A DNA stretch of 64,000 nt, from assembly GCA_005778355.1 (NCBI GenBank), contig SXON01000132.1, forward strand, positions 1-64,000, written 5' to 3'. Below the pieces are notes generated by a model that searched no databases, had not been told where the DNA came from, and was given only the letters and a program-made list of their open reading frames with translations. Numbering within the stretch: position 1 is the first letter of the stretch; every line of letters starts with the position of its first letter. The stretch is from Pseudomonadota bacterium. GTDB lineage: Bacteria > Myxococcota_A > UBA796 > SXON01. The position numbers and the translations under genes are program-made. Positions 27,277-35,928 of this stretch are shown in pieces.

Positions 27277-28617
27277 TCACGCCCCCTCCGGCAACCTCTC
27301 CAGCATCCACCGGTTCGCATCCAGCGCGGCCGCGTTGGCCTCTGCCGCTCGTCTGGACTCGAAGTGGATCTGCTCGTCGTCGGCCACGACGCCCCAGAAG
27401 CGCCGCGCCACCGCCCAGGCCTCCCGCCAGGCTCCGGGGAACCTCGGCGCGGGGGCAGGCGCGGCGAGCACCGGCGTGGAGAACTCGCCCGAGCGGACCG
27501 CGTAGGCCATCGGCAGCATGTCGTAGACCGGGGCCACGGCACGAACCTGTCCCTCCTCGAAGAAGAAAGACAGGTTCCCCGCGTGACGATCCGTGTTGCC
27601 TATCAGCGACCCGAAGCGATCGAGCCAGTGAACGAGCCTTCGCCGCGCGTCGTCGATCACCCCGCCGCGGACAAGGTCGTCAGCCGCGGTGGTCCACGAC
27701 TGGATGTCGGCGCCGTGGTGGGTGGCGACGGCATGGAGTGACACGAGGCCGAGTCGCCCCTCGTCCTGCCGGTCGAAACGAAGCACCTCGAGGAAAACGC
27801 GTCCGTCCGCCTCGACGACCTCGCTCTCGGCGGCGGGCACACCGGCCTCGCGCAGACACTGGAGCGCGTGGTGCTCGCACCGCAGGAGGTCGGCGGTGCG
27901 CCGCGCGGTCGGATCGTTCCCGCGCGGCGAGAACTTCACCAGCACGCTGCCACTCGGCCGTGCGGCGAGGAACTTCGGTTGCTCACCGGCGGCGGAGGAT
28001 CCGGGAACGCCCAGGCTCATCACGCCCTCGGCGAGCTGAGTGTAGCGGGCAGGTCGGTCCTCGTCGCTCACCACGACAGGGAGCTGGGCCTGCAGGCGCG
28101 TGAACGCCGGCTCGCCCACGACGAAGGCCCCGGCGGTGTCGAGCCCCCACTCGTGGAGCCAGCGCATCGCGTGGTCGCCCGACCAGCGGTTGACGTCGGG
28201 GGGAAGTCCGAGCTCTGGGTGCTGCCGCGGCACGAGTCGACCGAGGAAACCGGTGGGCCGCAGGTCGTGGAGAAACCACGGCAGGTCGGGGTAGAAGCCC
28301 CGGCAGGCAAAGGGGCTCTCGACGTGCCATCCCGCAGGCGCAATCGGGGTGAGCGTCGCGAAGAGCCGGACCCCGGAGGGTCGCAGCTCGTAAACCGGGA
28401 TCTCGGCGGGAAGCCCCGGGACGGTGCGGCGCAACGCGTAGACAAGCGAGCGCGTCGCGCCCACGGCGAGGAGATCGGCGCGCAGCGCGGCCGCTGCCCG
28501 GGTGAAGGTCGCCGTGCTGAGGCCCAGCTGCGCGCGGAGGTCACGAGCGGTGGCAGGCCCCCCAACCCGGAGTGCCTGGGCGACCCGTGCGGCGTGGGCG
28601 TCGAGAGCTGTCGCCAT
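27277..28617 (-). CDS. HipA-family kinase/toxin with fused N-terminal winged helix (YjjJ-like)
   Basis: N-terminal HTH ATARDLRAQLGLSTATFTRAAAALRADLLAVG; GEQPKFLAARPSGSVLVKFSP, RTADLLRCEHHALQCLREAGV, FLEVLRFDR, RFGSLIGNTDRHAGNLSFFFEEG, VAPVYDMLPM. Confidence 0.88.
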   Translation of the reverse strand: MATALDAHAARVAQALRVGGPATARDLRAQLGLSTATFTRAAAALRADLLAVGATRSLVYALRRTVPGLPAEIPVYELRPSGVRLFATLTPIAPAGWHVESPFACRGFYPDLPWFLHDLRPTGFLGRLVPRQHPELGLPPDVNRWSGDHAMRWLHEWGLDTAGAFVVGEPAFTRLQAQLPVVVSDEDRPARYTQLAEGVMSLGVPGSSAAGEQPKFLAARPSGSVLVKFSPRGNDPTARRTADLLRCEHHALQCLREAGVPAAESEVVEADGRVFLEVLRFDRQDEGRLGLVSLHAVATHHGADIQSWTTAADDLVRGGVIDDARRRLVHWLDRFGSLIGNTDRHAGNLSFFFEEGQVRAVAPVYDMLPMAYAVRSGEFSTPVLAAPAPAPRFPGAWREAWAVARRFWGVVADDEQIHFESRRAAEANAAALDANRWMLERLPEGA

Positions 28618-28652
28618 GTTGTCAACAATGATATGAGCAGAGACGTTGCGCG

Positions 28653-28719
28653 TCAATACGTATGCTTATGGCTGTTTATCTGGTGCATTGACGTGAGTAT
28701 TGATTGAAGTATTGATGAA
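28653..28719. promoter_or_regulatory. AT-rich region upstream of the HipA-like gene with TCAATAC / GTATTGA repeats
   Basis: TCAATAC at 28653-28659; AGTATTGATTGA (28696-28707) and AGTATTGATGAA (28708-28719) in tandem. Confidence 0.5.
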
Positions 28720-28721
28720 AA

Positions 28722-29921
28722 TCACCCCACCACGCTCTCCCACCCAAGCTTCAGAAGCACCGTCCACGGCCACACCCCCGGGTCGGGGTCGAGCCCCTTG
28801 CCCATGCGCTTGATCTGGTAGCTGTACCAGGCCACCTCCAGCAGGCCGTCGAGCACGTTCACCCCGGTACGACGAGGTTCAACCTTGCTGTCGTCGGCCT
28901 CGGCGCGCAAGATGCGGCCGGGGAAGTCGGGCTCCAGCGCCATTGGGCGGGCGATCCCCACCACGTCGACGGCGCCGCTCGCCACGGCCGCCTCCATGCC
29001 CGCCCGGGTGCGGAAACCACCGGTGAGCATCAACGGCAGCCGGGTGCGCCCGCGTACCCTCCGCGCGTAGTCGAGGAAGTAGGCCTCGCGGGCCACGGTG
29101 CTGGCGCGCACCTCGGCACCGCGGCCGGCCATGGCGGGTTTCTCGTAGGTGCCACCGCTGATCTCCAGCAGGTCGACGCCCTCGCCCTCGAGCGCGGCCA
29201 CCACCTCCATCGACTCCTCCTCGGAGAAGCCACCCCGCTGGAAGTCGGCGCTGTTGAGCTTCACCCCCAGGGGGAAGCCGGGCCCCACCTCGGCCCGCAT
29301 CGCGCGGACCACTTCGAGCAGGAACCGGCGGCGTCGCAGGGGGTCGCCGCCCCAGTCGTCGTCGCGCAGGGTGGAGAGCGGCGAGAGGAACTGCGACACC
29401 AGGTCGCCGTGCGCGCCGTGAATCTGCACGCCCTGGAACCCAGCGGCCTTGCAGGCGCCGGCCACCCGGCCGAAACGGCCGACGATGTCGACGATCTCGC
29501 TCGCCTGCAGTGCGCGCGGCGGCGCAAAGACCTTCCTTGGAAGCTGGAGCTCAACCGCCGATGGTGCCACGGGCTGTCGGGACAATGTCCGAGGGCTCTG
29601 TCGCCCCGGGTGGTTCACCTGCGGCCAGCAAGACGCCCCGCCCGACTGCGCCGCGTCGGCCCAGGCCGCGAGCGCGTCGTGGCCCCTGCCGGGGACGACA
29701 ACCACGTTGTGGGGCTCGCCGAGCGCGGTCTCGTCCACCATCACGTTTCCGGTGATCAAGAGACCCGCACCACTGTTCGCCCAGCGGGCGTACACCCGGC
29801 GGAGTCGCTCGTCGGGGAGGTGGTCCTTGTCGCCGAGATCCTCGCTCATCGCCGACTTCGCGATGCGGTTCGGGAGGCGGGCCCCGCAGGGCAGGACGAG
29901 CGGCTGGGCGAGGATGGACAT
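28722..29921 (-). CDS. NADH:flavin oxidoreductase (Old Yellow Enzyme family)
   Basis: LPNRIAKSAMSEDLGD...QVNHPGRQSP...GFQGVQIHGAHGDLVSQFLSPLSTLRDDDWGG...VGIARPMALEPDFP. Confidence 0.92.
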   Translation of the reverse strand: MSILAQPLVLPCGARLPNRIAKSAMSEDLGDKDHLPDERLRRVYARWANSGAGLLITGNVMVDETALGEPHNVVVVPGRGHDALAAWADAAQSGGASCWPQVNHPGRQSPRTLSRQPVAPSAVELQLPRKVFAPPRALQASEIVDIVGRFGRVAGACKAAGFQGVQIHGAHGDLVSQFLSPLSTLRDDDWGGDPLRRRRFLLEVVRAMRAEVGPGFPLGVKLNSADFQRGGFSEEESMEVVAALEGEGVDLLEISGGTYEKPAMAGRGAEVRASTVAREAYFLDYARRVRGRTRLPLMLTGGFRTRAGMEAAVASGAVDVVGIARPMALEPDFPGRILRAEADDSKVEPRRTGVNVLDGLLEVAWYSYQIKRMGKGLDPDPGVWPWTVLLKLGWESVVG

Positions 29922-30012
29922 GCGGCCGAGGGCTAACGAGGAACGGCATCAGGCCGGTGTCGACCGTCCAACGGTGGCCGCCAACCCGGCGTGGGCCGCG
30001 ACCGCGGCACCC

Positions 30013-30205
30013 ATCCCCATCAAAATAGGACAGTTCACTCAGTCATGTGGGAGGATTTAGGACAACTCGGCGTCGGCGACTTCGTGTCAAACGATACAAA
30101 GCTCATTTTTCGCCAACCCCTTGGCTCCGCAGTGCCTCCACCCCCCCAATCTGTCCTATTTTTCCCCACATGAGTACGCGGGCTGTCCTATTTCGCGGGG
30201 GATGA
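30013..30205. repeat. Intergenic 2+2 inverted-motif element (copy 2)
   Basis: AAAATAGGAC 30022-30031 and GATTTAGGAC 30054-30063 (minus) versus GTCCTATTTT 30153-30162 and GTCCTATTTC 30185-30194 (plus); both pairs spaced 32 bp. Confidence 0.7.
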
Positions 30206-30328
30206 CCTGACCTCCGTGCCCTCCCGTCGGGCACACCGGCTCGGCGTGCCGCAGCCCTGAGACGGCCTCCGGGCGCCCCGCGCCCACCCGGTACGGCCCG
30301 CGCGCCTCCAACAGCTACACTGCCCCCC

Positions 30329-30928
30329 GTGCTCCTCCTCCTCGCCTGCGCCATCCCCGTCGACAGCGCCGGTACCTGCCCCTGCGCTGACATCCCCGTC
30401 GCCAACCCGGTCACCACCGAGGCGGCGATGCTCGCCCTGCTCGAGGCCACCCGCGACGCGACCTTCCCCGGTAGCGGGCAACTCGCGGTGCAACCGGAAA
30501 CCGACCTCGCCTACTTCCGCGCCAGCCTCGATGCGCAGTCTCTAGGTCAGGACCGCATTTACGTGGTGAGCTACGATCCGGTGGTGCTCGCCGACCCGCC
30601 GGATGCCAGCGCGCTCGCTGCGATCCTGGTGCACGAGTTGGGCCACGTGGAGGACTACGCGTCCATGAGCGATGCCGAGTACGTGGAGTTCGGCCTCTGG
30701 TACGGGGCCCAGGACCCGGCCACCTCCGACGAGCTTCGCGACTACGAGTGCGCCACCGATGAAAAGGCCCTCGCGCGCGGCTGCGCCGACGGACTCGCGG
30801 CGATGCGGCAGTGGATCTACGATCACGCCTCGGCCGAGGTGCGCGCGGAGAAGGAGCGAAACTACTACACTCCGACCGAGATTGGCGCATGGAGCGGGGC
30901 CAACGGCGAGTGCCCCGGATACCTTTAG
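30329..30928 (+). CDS. Lipoprotein-like HExxH metallopeptidase-like protein
   Basis: MLLLLACAIPVDSAGTCPC...ALAAILVHELGHVEDYASMSDAEYVEFGLWYG. Confidence 0.7.
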   Translation: MLLLLACAIPVDSAGTCPCADIPVANPVTTEAAMLALLEATRDATFPGSGQLAVQPETDLAYFRASLDAQSLGQDRIYVVSYDPVVLADPPDASALAAILVHELGHVEDYASMSDAEYVEFGLWYGAQDPATSDELRDYECATDEKALARGCADGLAAMRQWIYDHASAEVRAEKERNYYTPTEIGAWSGANGECPGYL

Positions 30929-30935
30929 GCCTCGG

Positions 30936-31997
30936 ATGCTCGACCTGCGCCCCCGCATGCTCTCGATCGGCACGGCCAACCCGCCGGACCGCTGGTCACA
31001 GGCCGACTTGTTGAGCCGCTTCGGGGTGACCGACCCGAAGATCGTCTCGCTCTTCTCCTCCAGTCATATCGCGTCGCGACACCTCTACCTGCCGCCGGGC
31101 CGGCCCGAGGGCGGCCCGGAGCCCGAGACCCAGGGCGACCTCCTGCGCAAACACCGGCGGGGCACCATCGAAGTGGCCCCCCAGGCCATCGAGCGCTGCC
31201 TCGCGCCGATGGGGCTCACCGTGCGCGACATCGACTACCTCTGCTGCATCACCAGCACCGGCTGGCTCACGCCGGGTGTCACCGCGATCCTCATGAAAAC
31301 CATGGGCTTCCGCGAGGATTGTTCGCGGGTCGACATCGTGGGCATGGGCTGCAACGCCGGGCTCAATGGGCTCAACCCGGTGGCGAGCTGGGCGATGGCC
31401 AACCCGGGCAAGAACGCGCTCATGGTGTGCAACGAGATCTGCTCGGCCGCCTACGTGTTCGACGGATCGATGCGCACGGCGATCGTCAACTCGCTCTTCG
31501 GCGACGGCGTGGCCGCCCTCCTGGTGCGCGCGGACGAGAAGGACGAGCGTAGCTTCGCTCCGAAGATCCTTGGTTTCGATAGTCACATCATCACCCCCGC
31601 GATGGACGCGATGCGTTTTGACTGGGACGAGGAGCAGGGCAAGTACAGCTTCTTCCTCGACCGCGACATTCCCTATGTGGTGGGCGCCAACGCCGAGAAG
31701 CCGGTCAACCGCCTGCTCAACCGCCATGGGCTCAAGCGTCGCCACATTAGCCACTGGATCGTCCACAGCGGCGGCAAGAAGGTGGTCGACGCGATCAAGT
31801 ACAACATCGGCCTCACCGACCACGCCGTGCGCCACACGCACTCTGTGCTCCGTGACTTCGGCAACTTGTCGTCCGGATCTTTCCTTTTCTCCTTCAAGCG
31901 ATTGCTCGAAGAGGGCAAGGTACGCCGTGGCGACTACGGCGTTCTCATGACCATGGGCCCCGGCTCGACCATCGAGACGGCGCTCATTCGCTGGTAG
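30936..31997 (+). CDS. Type III PKS, DpgA (3,5-dihydroxyphenylacetyl-CoA synthase)-like
   Basis: VDIVGMGCNAGLNGLNPVASWA (catalytic Cys), HWIVHSGGKKVVDAIKYNIGL (His), LRDFGNLSSGSFLFSFKRLLEEG (Asn), GPGSTIETALIRW. Confidence 0.9.
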   Translation: MLDLRPRMLSIGTANPPDRWSQADLLSRFGVTDPKIVSLFSSSHIASRHLYLPPGRPEGGPEPETQGDLLRKHRRGTIEVAPQAIERCLAPMGLTVRDIDYLCCITSTGWLTPGVTAILMKTMGFREDCSRVDIVGMGCNAGLNGLNPVASWAMANPGKNALMVCNEICSAAYVFDGSMRTAIVNSLFGDGVAALLVRADEKDERSFAPKILGFDSHIITPAMDAMRFDWDEEQGKYSFFLDRDIPYVVGANAEKPVNRLLNRHGLKRRHISHWIVHSGGKKVVDAIKYNIGLTDHAVRHTHSVLRDFGNLSSGSFLFSFKRLLEEGKVRRGDYGVLMTMGPGSTIETALIRW

Positions 31998-32005
31998 GAG
32001 CTTCC

Positions 32006-32725
32006 ATGTACGAGACCCTCGGCTACGAGGAGCGCGGCGACATCGCGTTCGTCACCATCAAGCGCACGCGCATCAACGTGCGCCAGATTCGCGAGTTGGA
32101 GCGGGTATGCGACCACCTCGACGACGTGTCGCAGGCCAAGGTGGTGGTCTTCCGCGGCCACTCCGAGGGCATCGACTTCCTCGACTTCGACCCGAAGGAA
32201 GCCATGGACATCCACGGCTTCAACAAGTGGGAGAAGCTGGTCAACCGCATCGAATCGCTGGAGAAGGTCACCGTCGCGCTGGTCGACGGCCCGAGCGTGG
32301 GCGGCGGCTTCCAGATCCTGCTCGCCTGCGACCAACGCATCTGCGTTCCCGGCGCAACATTCCAGTTGCCCGAGGTTCGACAAGGTTTCTTGCCTGGCAT
32401 GGCCTGCTACCGGCTCGCCAAGTACGTGGGCCTGGGCCACGCGAAGCGCATCGTGATGACCGGGGTGGTGGTGGGCGCCGAGGAGGCGCTCCGGCTCGGC
32501 ATTGTCGATGCCGTCACCCCCGATCTCGACGGCGCGCTCAAGAAGACGATCGACAGCTTCGGCCCCATGCACACCGCGGCCTTCACCCTCGCCCGTCGCC
32601 TGCTCAACGAGAGCTTCTCCACCGGCATCGAAGACGGCATCGGCAACTTCCTGGCCGCGCAGCATCGCGCGGTCTCGCAAGCCGCGTTCCTCGACACGCT
32701 GCGGGCCGAACACAAGAAGAAGTAG
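32006..32725 (+). CDS. Enoyl-CoA hydratase/isomerase (crotonase) family, DpgB/DpgD-like context
   Basis: VTVALVDGPSVGGGFQILLACDQRICVPGATFQLPEVRQGFLPGMACYRLAKYVGLGHAKRIVMTGVVVGAEEALRLGIVDAV. Confidence 0.9.
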   Translation: MYETLGYEERGDIAFVTIKRTRINVRQIRELERVCDHLDDVSQAKVVVFRGHSEGIDFLDFDPKEAMDIHGFNKWEKLVNRIESLEKVTVALVDGPSVGGGFQILLACDQRICVPGATFQLPEVRQGFLPGMACYRLAKYVGLGHAKRIVMTGVVVGAEEALRLGIVDAVTPDLDGALKKTIDSFGPMHTAAFTLARRLLNESFSTGIEDGIGNFLAAQHRAVSQAAFLDTLRAEHKKK

Positions 32726-33393
32726 TGATCAAGCCTTTCCCGGTGGACGAGGGCGTGATGCAGAGCATCCGCCCGATGCAGTTCCGCGATGCCCGTCGCG
32801 TGGCGGAACTCCATCACGCGGCGATGGGCACGAGCCTCTGGTCGATGCTCGGCCTCCGCTTCCTGCAGACCCTCTACCAGGCTCTGGTGGACAGCCCCTA
32901 CTTCATCGGCTTCGTCTACGTTGAAGACGGGCGGGTGCGGGGCTTCATCGCAGGCAGCCTTGATACATCGAAGATGTATCAAGATATTGGGCGTAGACGC
33001 TTCATGTTTCTTGGCCCGACGGCGGCGCTCGGCCTGCTGAGACATCCCGGTGTATCACTCAAGCTCATCGAGACCTATCGATACTTCGGCGTCTCAGGCG
33101 CCGACGACGTGCCGGGAGAGAGCCTTTTCTGTTCCTTCGAGCCCGACCTGCGGGGCAAGCGAGTGTCGGGTCACATCAACAAGGTGCTCTTCGACGAGCT
33201 GCTCGCACGGGGTCACCGCGCGGTGAAGATCACCACGGAAGTCAGCAACGAGGGGGCAAATCGCCAGCTGCAGAGCTGGGGCTTTGGCGACGCGCATCGC
33301 TTCCGCTTCTACGGCAAGGACATGGTCACCTACGTGCTCGAGCTCGCGGGCCACCCCCGTCTCGAGGCTCGGAGCCGGCATCCTGCTGTTTGA
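32725..33393 (+). CDS. GNAT-family N-acetyltransferase
   Basis: GTG start overlaps the previous TAG; IRPMQFRDARRVAELHHAAMG...GFVYVEDGRVRGFIAGSLDTSK...LFDELLARGHRAVKITTEVSNEGANRQLQSWGF. Confidence 0.85.
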   Translation: MIKPFPVDEGVMQSIRPMQFRDARRVAELHHAAMGTSLWSMLGLRFLQTLYQALVDSPYFIGFVYVEDGRVRGFIAGSLDTSKMYQDIGRRRFMFLGPTAALGLLRHPGVSLKLIETYRYFGVSGADDVPGESLFCSFEPDLRGKRVSGHINKVLFDELLARGHRAVKITTEVSNEGANRQLQSWGFGDAHRFRFYGKDMVTYVLELAGHPRLEARSRHPAV

Positions 33394-33436
33394 CGGGGCT
33401 GTTTGACGGGGCTGTTTGACGGGGCTGTTTGACGGG
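33385..33436. repeat. Four perfect tandem copies of the 13-mer GCTGTTTGACGGG
   Basis: Direct reading; begins within the GNAT stop region. Confidence 0.95.
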
Positions 33437-33481
33437 GCGGACTGAGGGTTCTTCGCCTGCTCCTCCGTTAAGCCGTCGACC

Positions 33482-34576
33482 ATGCCCACCGAACCCCGCT
33501 ACGAGATGCTCTGGGACTGCCCCGCCTGTGGCACGTCCAAGTTGCTTGGCCTCACGCACCGTCACTGCCCGGGTTGCGGCTCGCCCCAGGACGCGAGCAA
33601 GCGCTACTTTCCGCCGGCGGGCGAGGAAGTGGCGGTGGAGAACCACCCGTTCCAGGGTCGGGACAAACAATGTGGTGGTTGCGATACACCCAACGCCGCC
33701 TCGGCGGGATTCTGTACCAGTTGCGGGGCACCGCTGGACGGCTCGAAGGAGGTCCGCACTCGCGACGAGCAGCTGGCCAGCGGGGGCAGCTTCGCGGGCG
33801 ACAGCGCCAAAGCTGCCACCGAGGAGCACCGCGAGGCGAAGCAGGCCGAGCGCGAGGCGGTGATGGCACAGCATGCGGCGCAGAGCGGTCACGCGTCGCC
33901 TCCGCCTCCGCCTGCCCCGAGCACGGGCAGCAAGGCGCTGTGGGTGGGCGTCGCGGGGGCGGTGCTGCTCGCGCTGTTCTGCGGCGTCTTCCTCTTCTGG
34001 GAGAAGGAGGCCGCAGTGGTCGTGAGCGGCCACGCCTGGGAACGAAGCGTGGCGGTGGAGACGCTCTCGCTCACCCAACAGAGCGCGTGGAAGGAACAAG
34101 TACCGGCGGGCGCCCAGGGGGTGAGCTGTCGGCAGGAGCAGCGCGACACGAAGCAGGTCCAGGACGGGCAAACCTGCGTCGACAAGCGCCAGGACAAGGG
34201 CGACGGCACCTTCGCCGTTACGCAGGAGTGCACGCCCAACTACCGTTCCGAGGCGGTGTACGGCGAGAAGTGTAGCTACACAGCGCTCACCTGGGCGGTG
34301 TCCGACACGCGGAGGTCCGGGGGCAAGGGCGTGACCCCCGCGCCGAGCTGGCCGGCCGTCGCCCTCGCGGCGACCGGCAACTTTGTGGGCGCGCAGCGTG
34401 AAGGCCAGCGGACCGAGAGCTACACGCTGAACCTGGTCAACGAGGCCGACAAGTCCGCGCTCAGCTGCACCCTCCCCGAGGCCAAGTGGGGGAGCATGGC
34501 TGATGGATCCCGCTGGAAGGCGCAGGTGGGCGTGATCTCCGGTGCGGTGGACTGCGCTGGCATGTCGCCCATGTAG
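33482..34576 (+). CDS. Zinc-ribbon plus single-TM protein
   Basis: MLWDCPACGTSKLLGLTHRHCPGCGSPQ and KQCGGCDTPNAASAGFCTSCGAPL zinc ribbons; TM ALWVGVAGAVLLALFCGVFLFW. Confidence 0.85.
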   Translation: MPTEPRYEMLWDCPACGTSKLLGLTHRHCPGCGSPQDASKRYFPPAGEEVAVENHPFQGRDKQCGGCDTPNAASAGFCTSCGAPLDGSKEVRTRDEQLASGGSFAGDSAKAATEEHREAKQAEREAVMAQHAAQSGHASPPPPPAPSTGSKALWVGVAGAVLLALFCGVFLFWEKEAAVVVSGHAWERSVAVETLSLTQQSAWKEQVPAGAQGVSCRQEQRDTKQVQDGQTCVDKRQDKGDGTFAVTQECTPNYRSEAVYGEKCSYTALTWAVSDTRRSGGKGVTPAPSWPAVALAATGNFVGAQREGQRTESYTLNLVNEADKSALSCTLPEAKWGSMADGSRWKAQVGVISGAVDCAGMSPM

Positions 34577-34623
34577 CGGCACCCTGCGGGGAGCGTTAGC
34601 GCGCCACCTTTTCCGAGGTTCCC

Positions 34624-35433
34624 ATGTTTGCGCTTGCCCTCCTCGCCTGCTGGCCCACCGCCGAGAGCAACAAGGACGAAGACACCAGCAGTGTGTTTGG
34701 CGACACGGCGGGCGACGCCGACACTGACACGGACTCGGACACCGACACCGACACCGATTCGGACACCGACTCGGACACCGACACCGATGCCGACGGTGAC
34801 ACCGACACCGACACCGACACCGGTCCGAAGGACACGGGCGAGGACACCGGACACGACACCGGCAGCGACACGGGCACCGATACCGGCGAGGACACCGGTC
34901 ACTCCAGCGGCGACATCACCGTCGGCGACCTGTTCGTCAACGAGGTGATGAACAACCCGAGCCCCGTGGCCGACGAGCAGGGGGAGTGGTTCGAGCTGGT
35001 CAATACTTCAGGTCGCGACCTCGACCTCGATGGGTTGACCATCAGCGACGAGGACGCCACCAGCCCGCAGAGCTTCACCGTCAGTGGGCGTCTCGTGGTG
35101 CCCGCAGGCGGCTACGTGGTCTTCGCCAACAACGCGGACAGCGCCAGCAACGGCGGGCTGAGCGTGGACTACGCTTTCGACGGCACGAGCTTCCAGCTCG
35201 GCAACGACAGCGACGAGATCGTGCTCTCCATCGACGGCGTGAACATCGCGCGCCTGGCCTACACCGAGGACTGGGCGGGCAACGCCAAGGGTTACTCGAT
35301 GACGCTCGACGCCGACAAGCTCACCGCCGCCGACGCCGACCAGGAAACGAGCTGGTGCAACGCCACCTCGAGCTTTGGTTCCGACGGCCAGTTCGGCACG
35401 CCGGGCGCCACCAACGACGACTGCGGCGTGTAG
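34624..35433 (+). CDS. Lipoprotein-like protein with (DT)n spacer and lamin-tail-like domain
   Basis: MFALALLACWPTAESNKDEDTSS...DTDTDSDTDTDTDSDTDSDTDTDADGDTDTDTDTG...VNEVMNNPSPVADEQGEWFELVNTSGRDLDLDGLTISDED...VPAGGYVVFANNADSASNGG. Confidence 0.85.
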   Translation: MFALALLACWPTAESNKDEDTSSVFGDTAGDADTDTDSDTDTDTDSDTDSDTDTDADGDTDTDTDTGPKDTGEDTGHDTGSDTGTDTGEDTGHSSGDITVGDLFVNEVMNNPSPVADEQGEWFELVNTSGRDLDLDGLTISDEDATSPQSFTVSGRLVVPAGGYVVFANNADSASNGGLSVDYAFDGTSFQLGNDSDEIVLSIDGVNIARLAYTEDWAGNAKGYSMTLDADKLTAADADQETSWCNATSSFGSDGQFGTPGATNDDCGV

Positions 35434-35437
35434 TCCG

Positions 35438-35899
35438 ATGACCCCCTTCCGCATCCGCGAGCGACTGCGCAAGTTGCTCGGTGGCGACCTAGCCCCCGCA
35501 ACCGACGCCGTGTCCCCGGCCGCGCACCCGGTGCCGCGTCCCCCCGCCCCTGTCGAGCCGGCGCCCGCGCCCGTGGAGCCGCCGCCGGTCCTCGCCGAGT
35601 CGCCCGCCGCTCCCGTGGAGCCCCCTGCCGGGGAGTCCGCGCCCGCAGCCGATGCCCCCGACGCCGCCAAGCAAGCCCGTCACTGGGCGCGCACCCGCAA
35701 GGGCATGCTCAAGTGGCTCGTCGACCAGGGGGGCACGGCCACGATGAAGGACATGCACGACAAGGCCGAGTCGAAGTACTTCGTGGCTCACCGGAGCTTC
35801 TCTCGGCTCATGGAGGAGTTCACCGAGGAGGGCCTCGTGAGCTACTCGGGCACCACCGGTATCGTCCAGGTGACCGACCAGGGGCGCGCCGCGCTGTAA
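35438..35899 (+). CDS. Pro/Ala-rich protein with winged-helix-like C-terminus
   Basis: RIRERLRKLLGGDLAPATD...(Pro/Ala-rich)...KGMLKWLVDQGGTATMKDMHDKAESKYFVAHRSFSRLMEEFTEEGLVSYSG. Confidence 0.7.
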   Translation: MTPFRIRERLRKLLGGDLAPATDAVSPAAHPVPRPPAPVEPAPAPVEPPPVLAESPAAPVEPPAGESAPAADAPDAAKQARHWARTRKGMLKWLVDQGGTATMKDMHDKAESKYFVAHRSFSRLMEEFTEEGLVSYSGTTGIVQVTDQGRAAL

Positions 35900-35928
35900 G
35901 CGGCGTCGCGCGGCGATAAGCTGGGGCG

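Noticed and set aside
33385-33436. Possible CRISPR array
   Set aside because: 13-bp units directly abut with no spacers; simple tandem repeat.
34700-34850. GACACC-type tandem DNA repeat as a mobile or regulatory element
   Set aside because: Explained by the coding (DT)n/(DS)n protein spacer; kept only as a protein-level observation.
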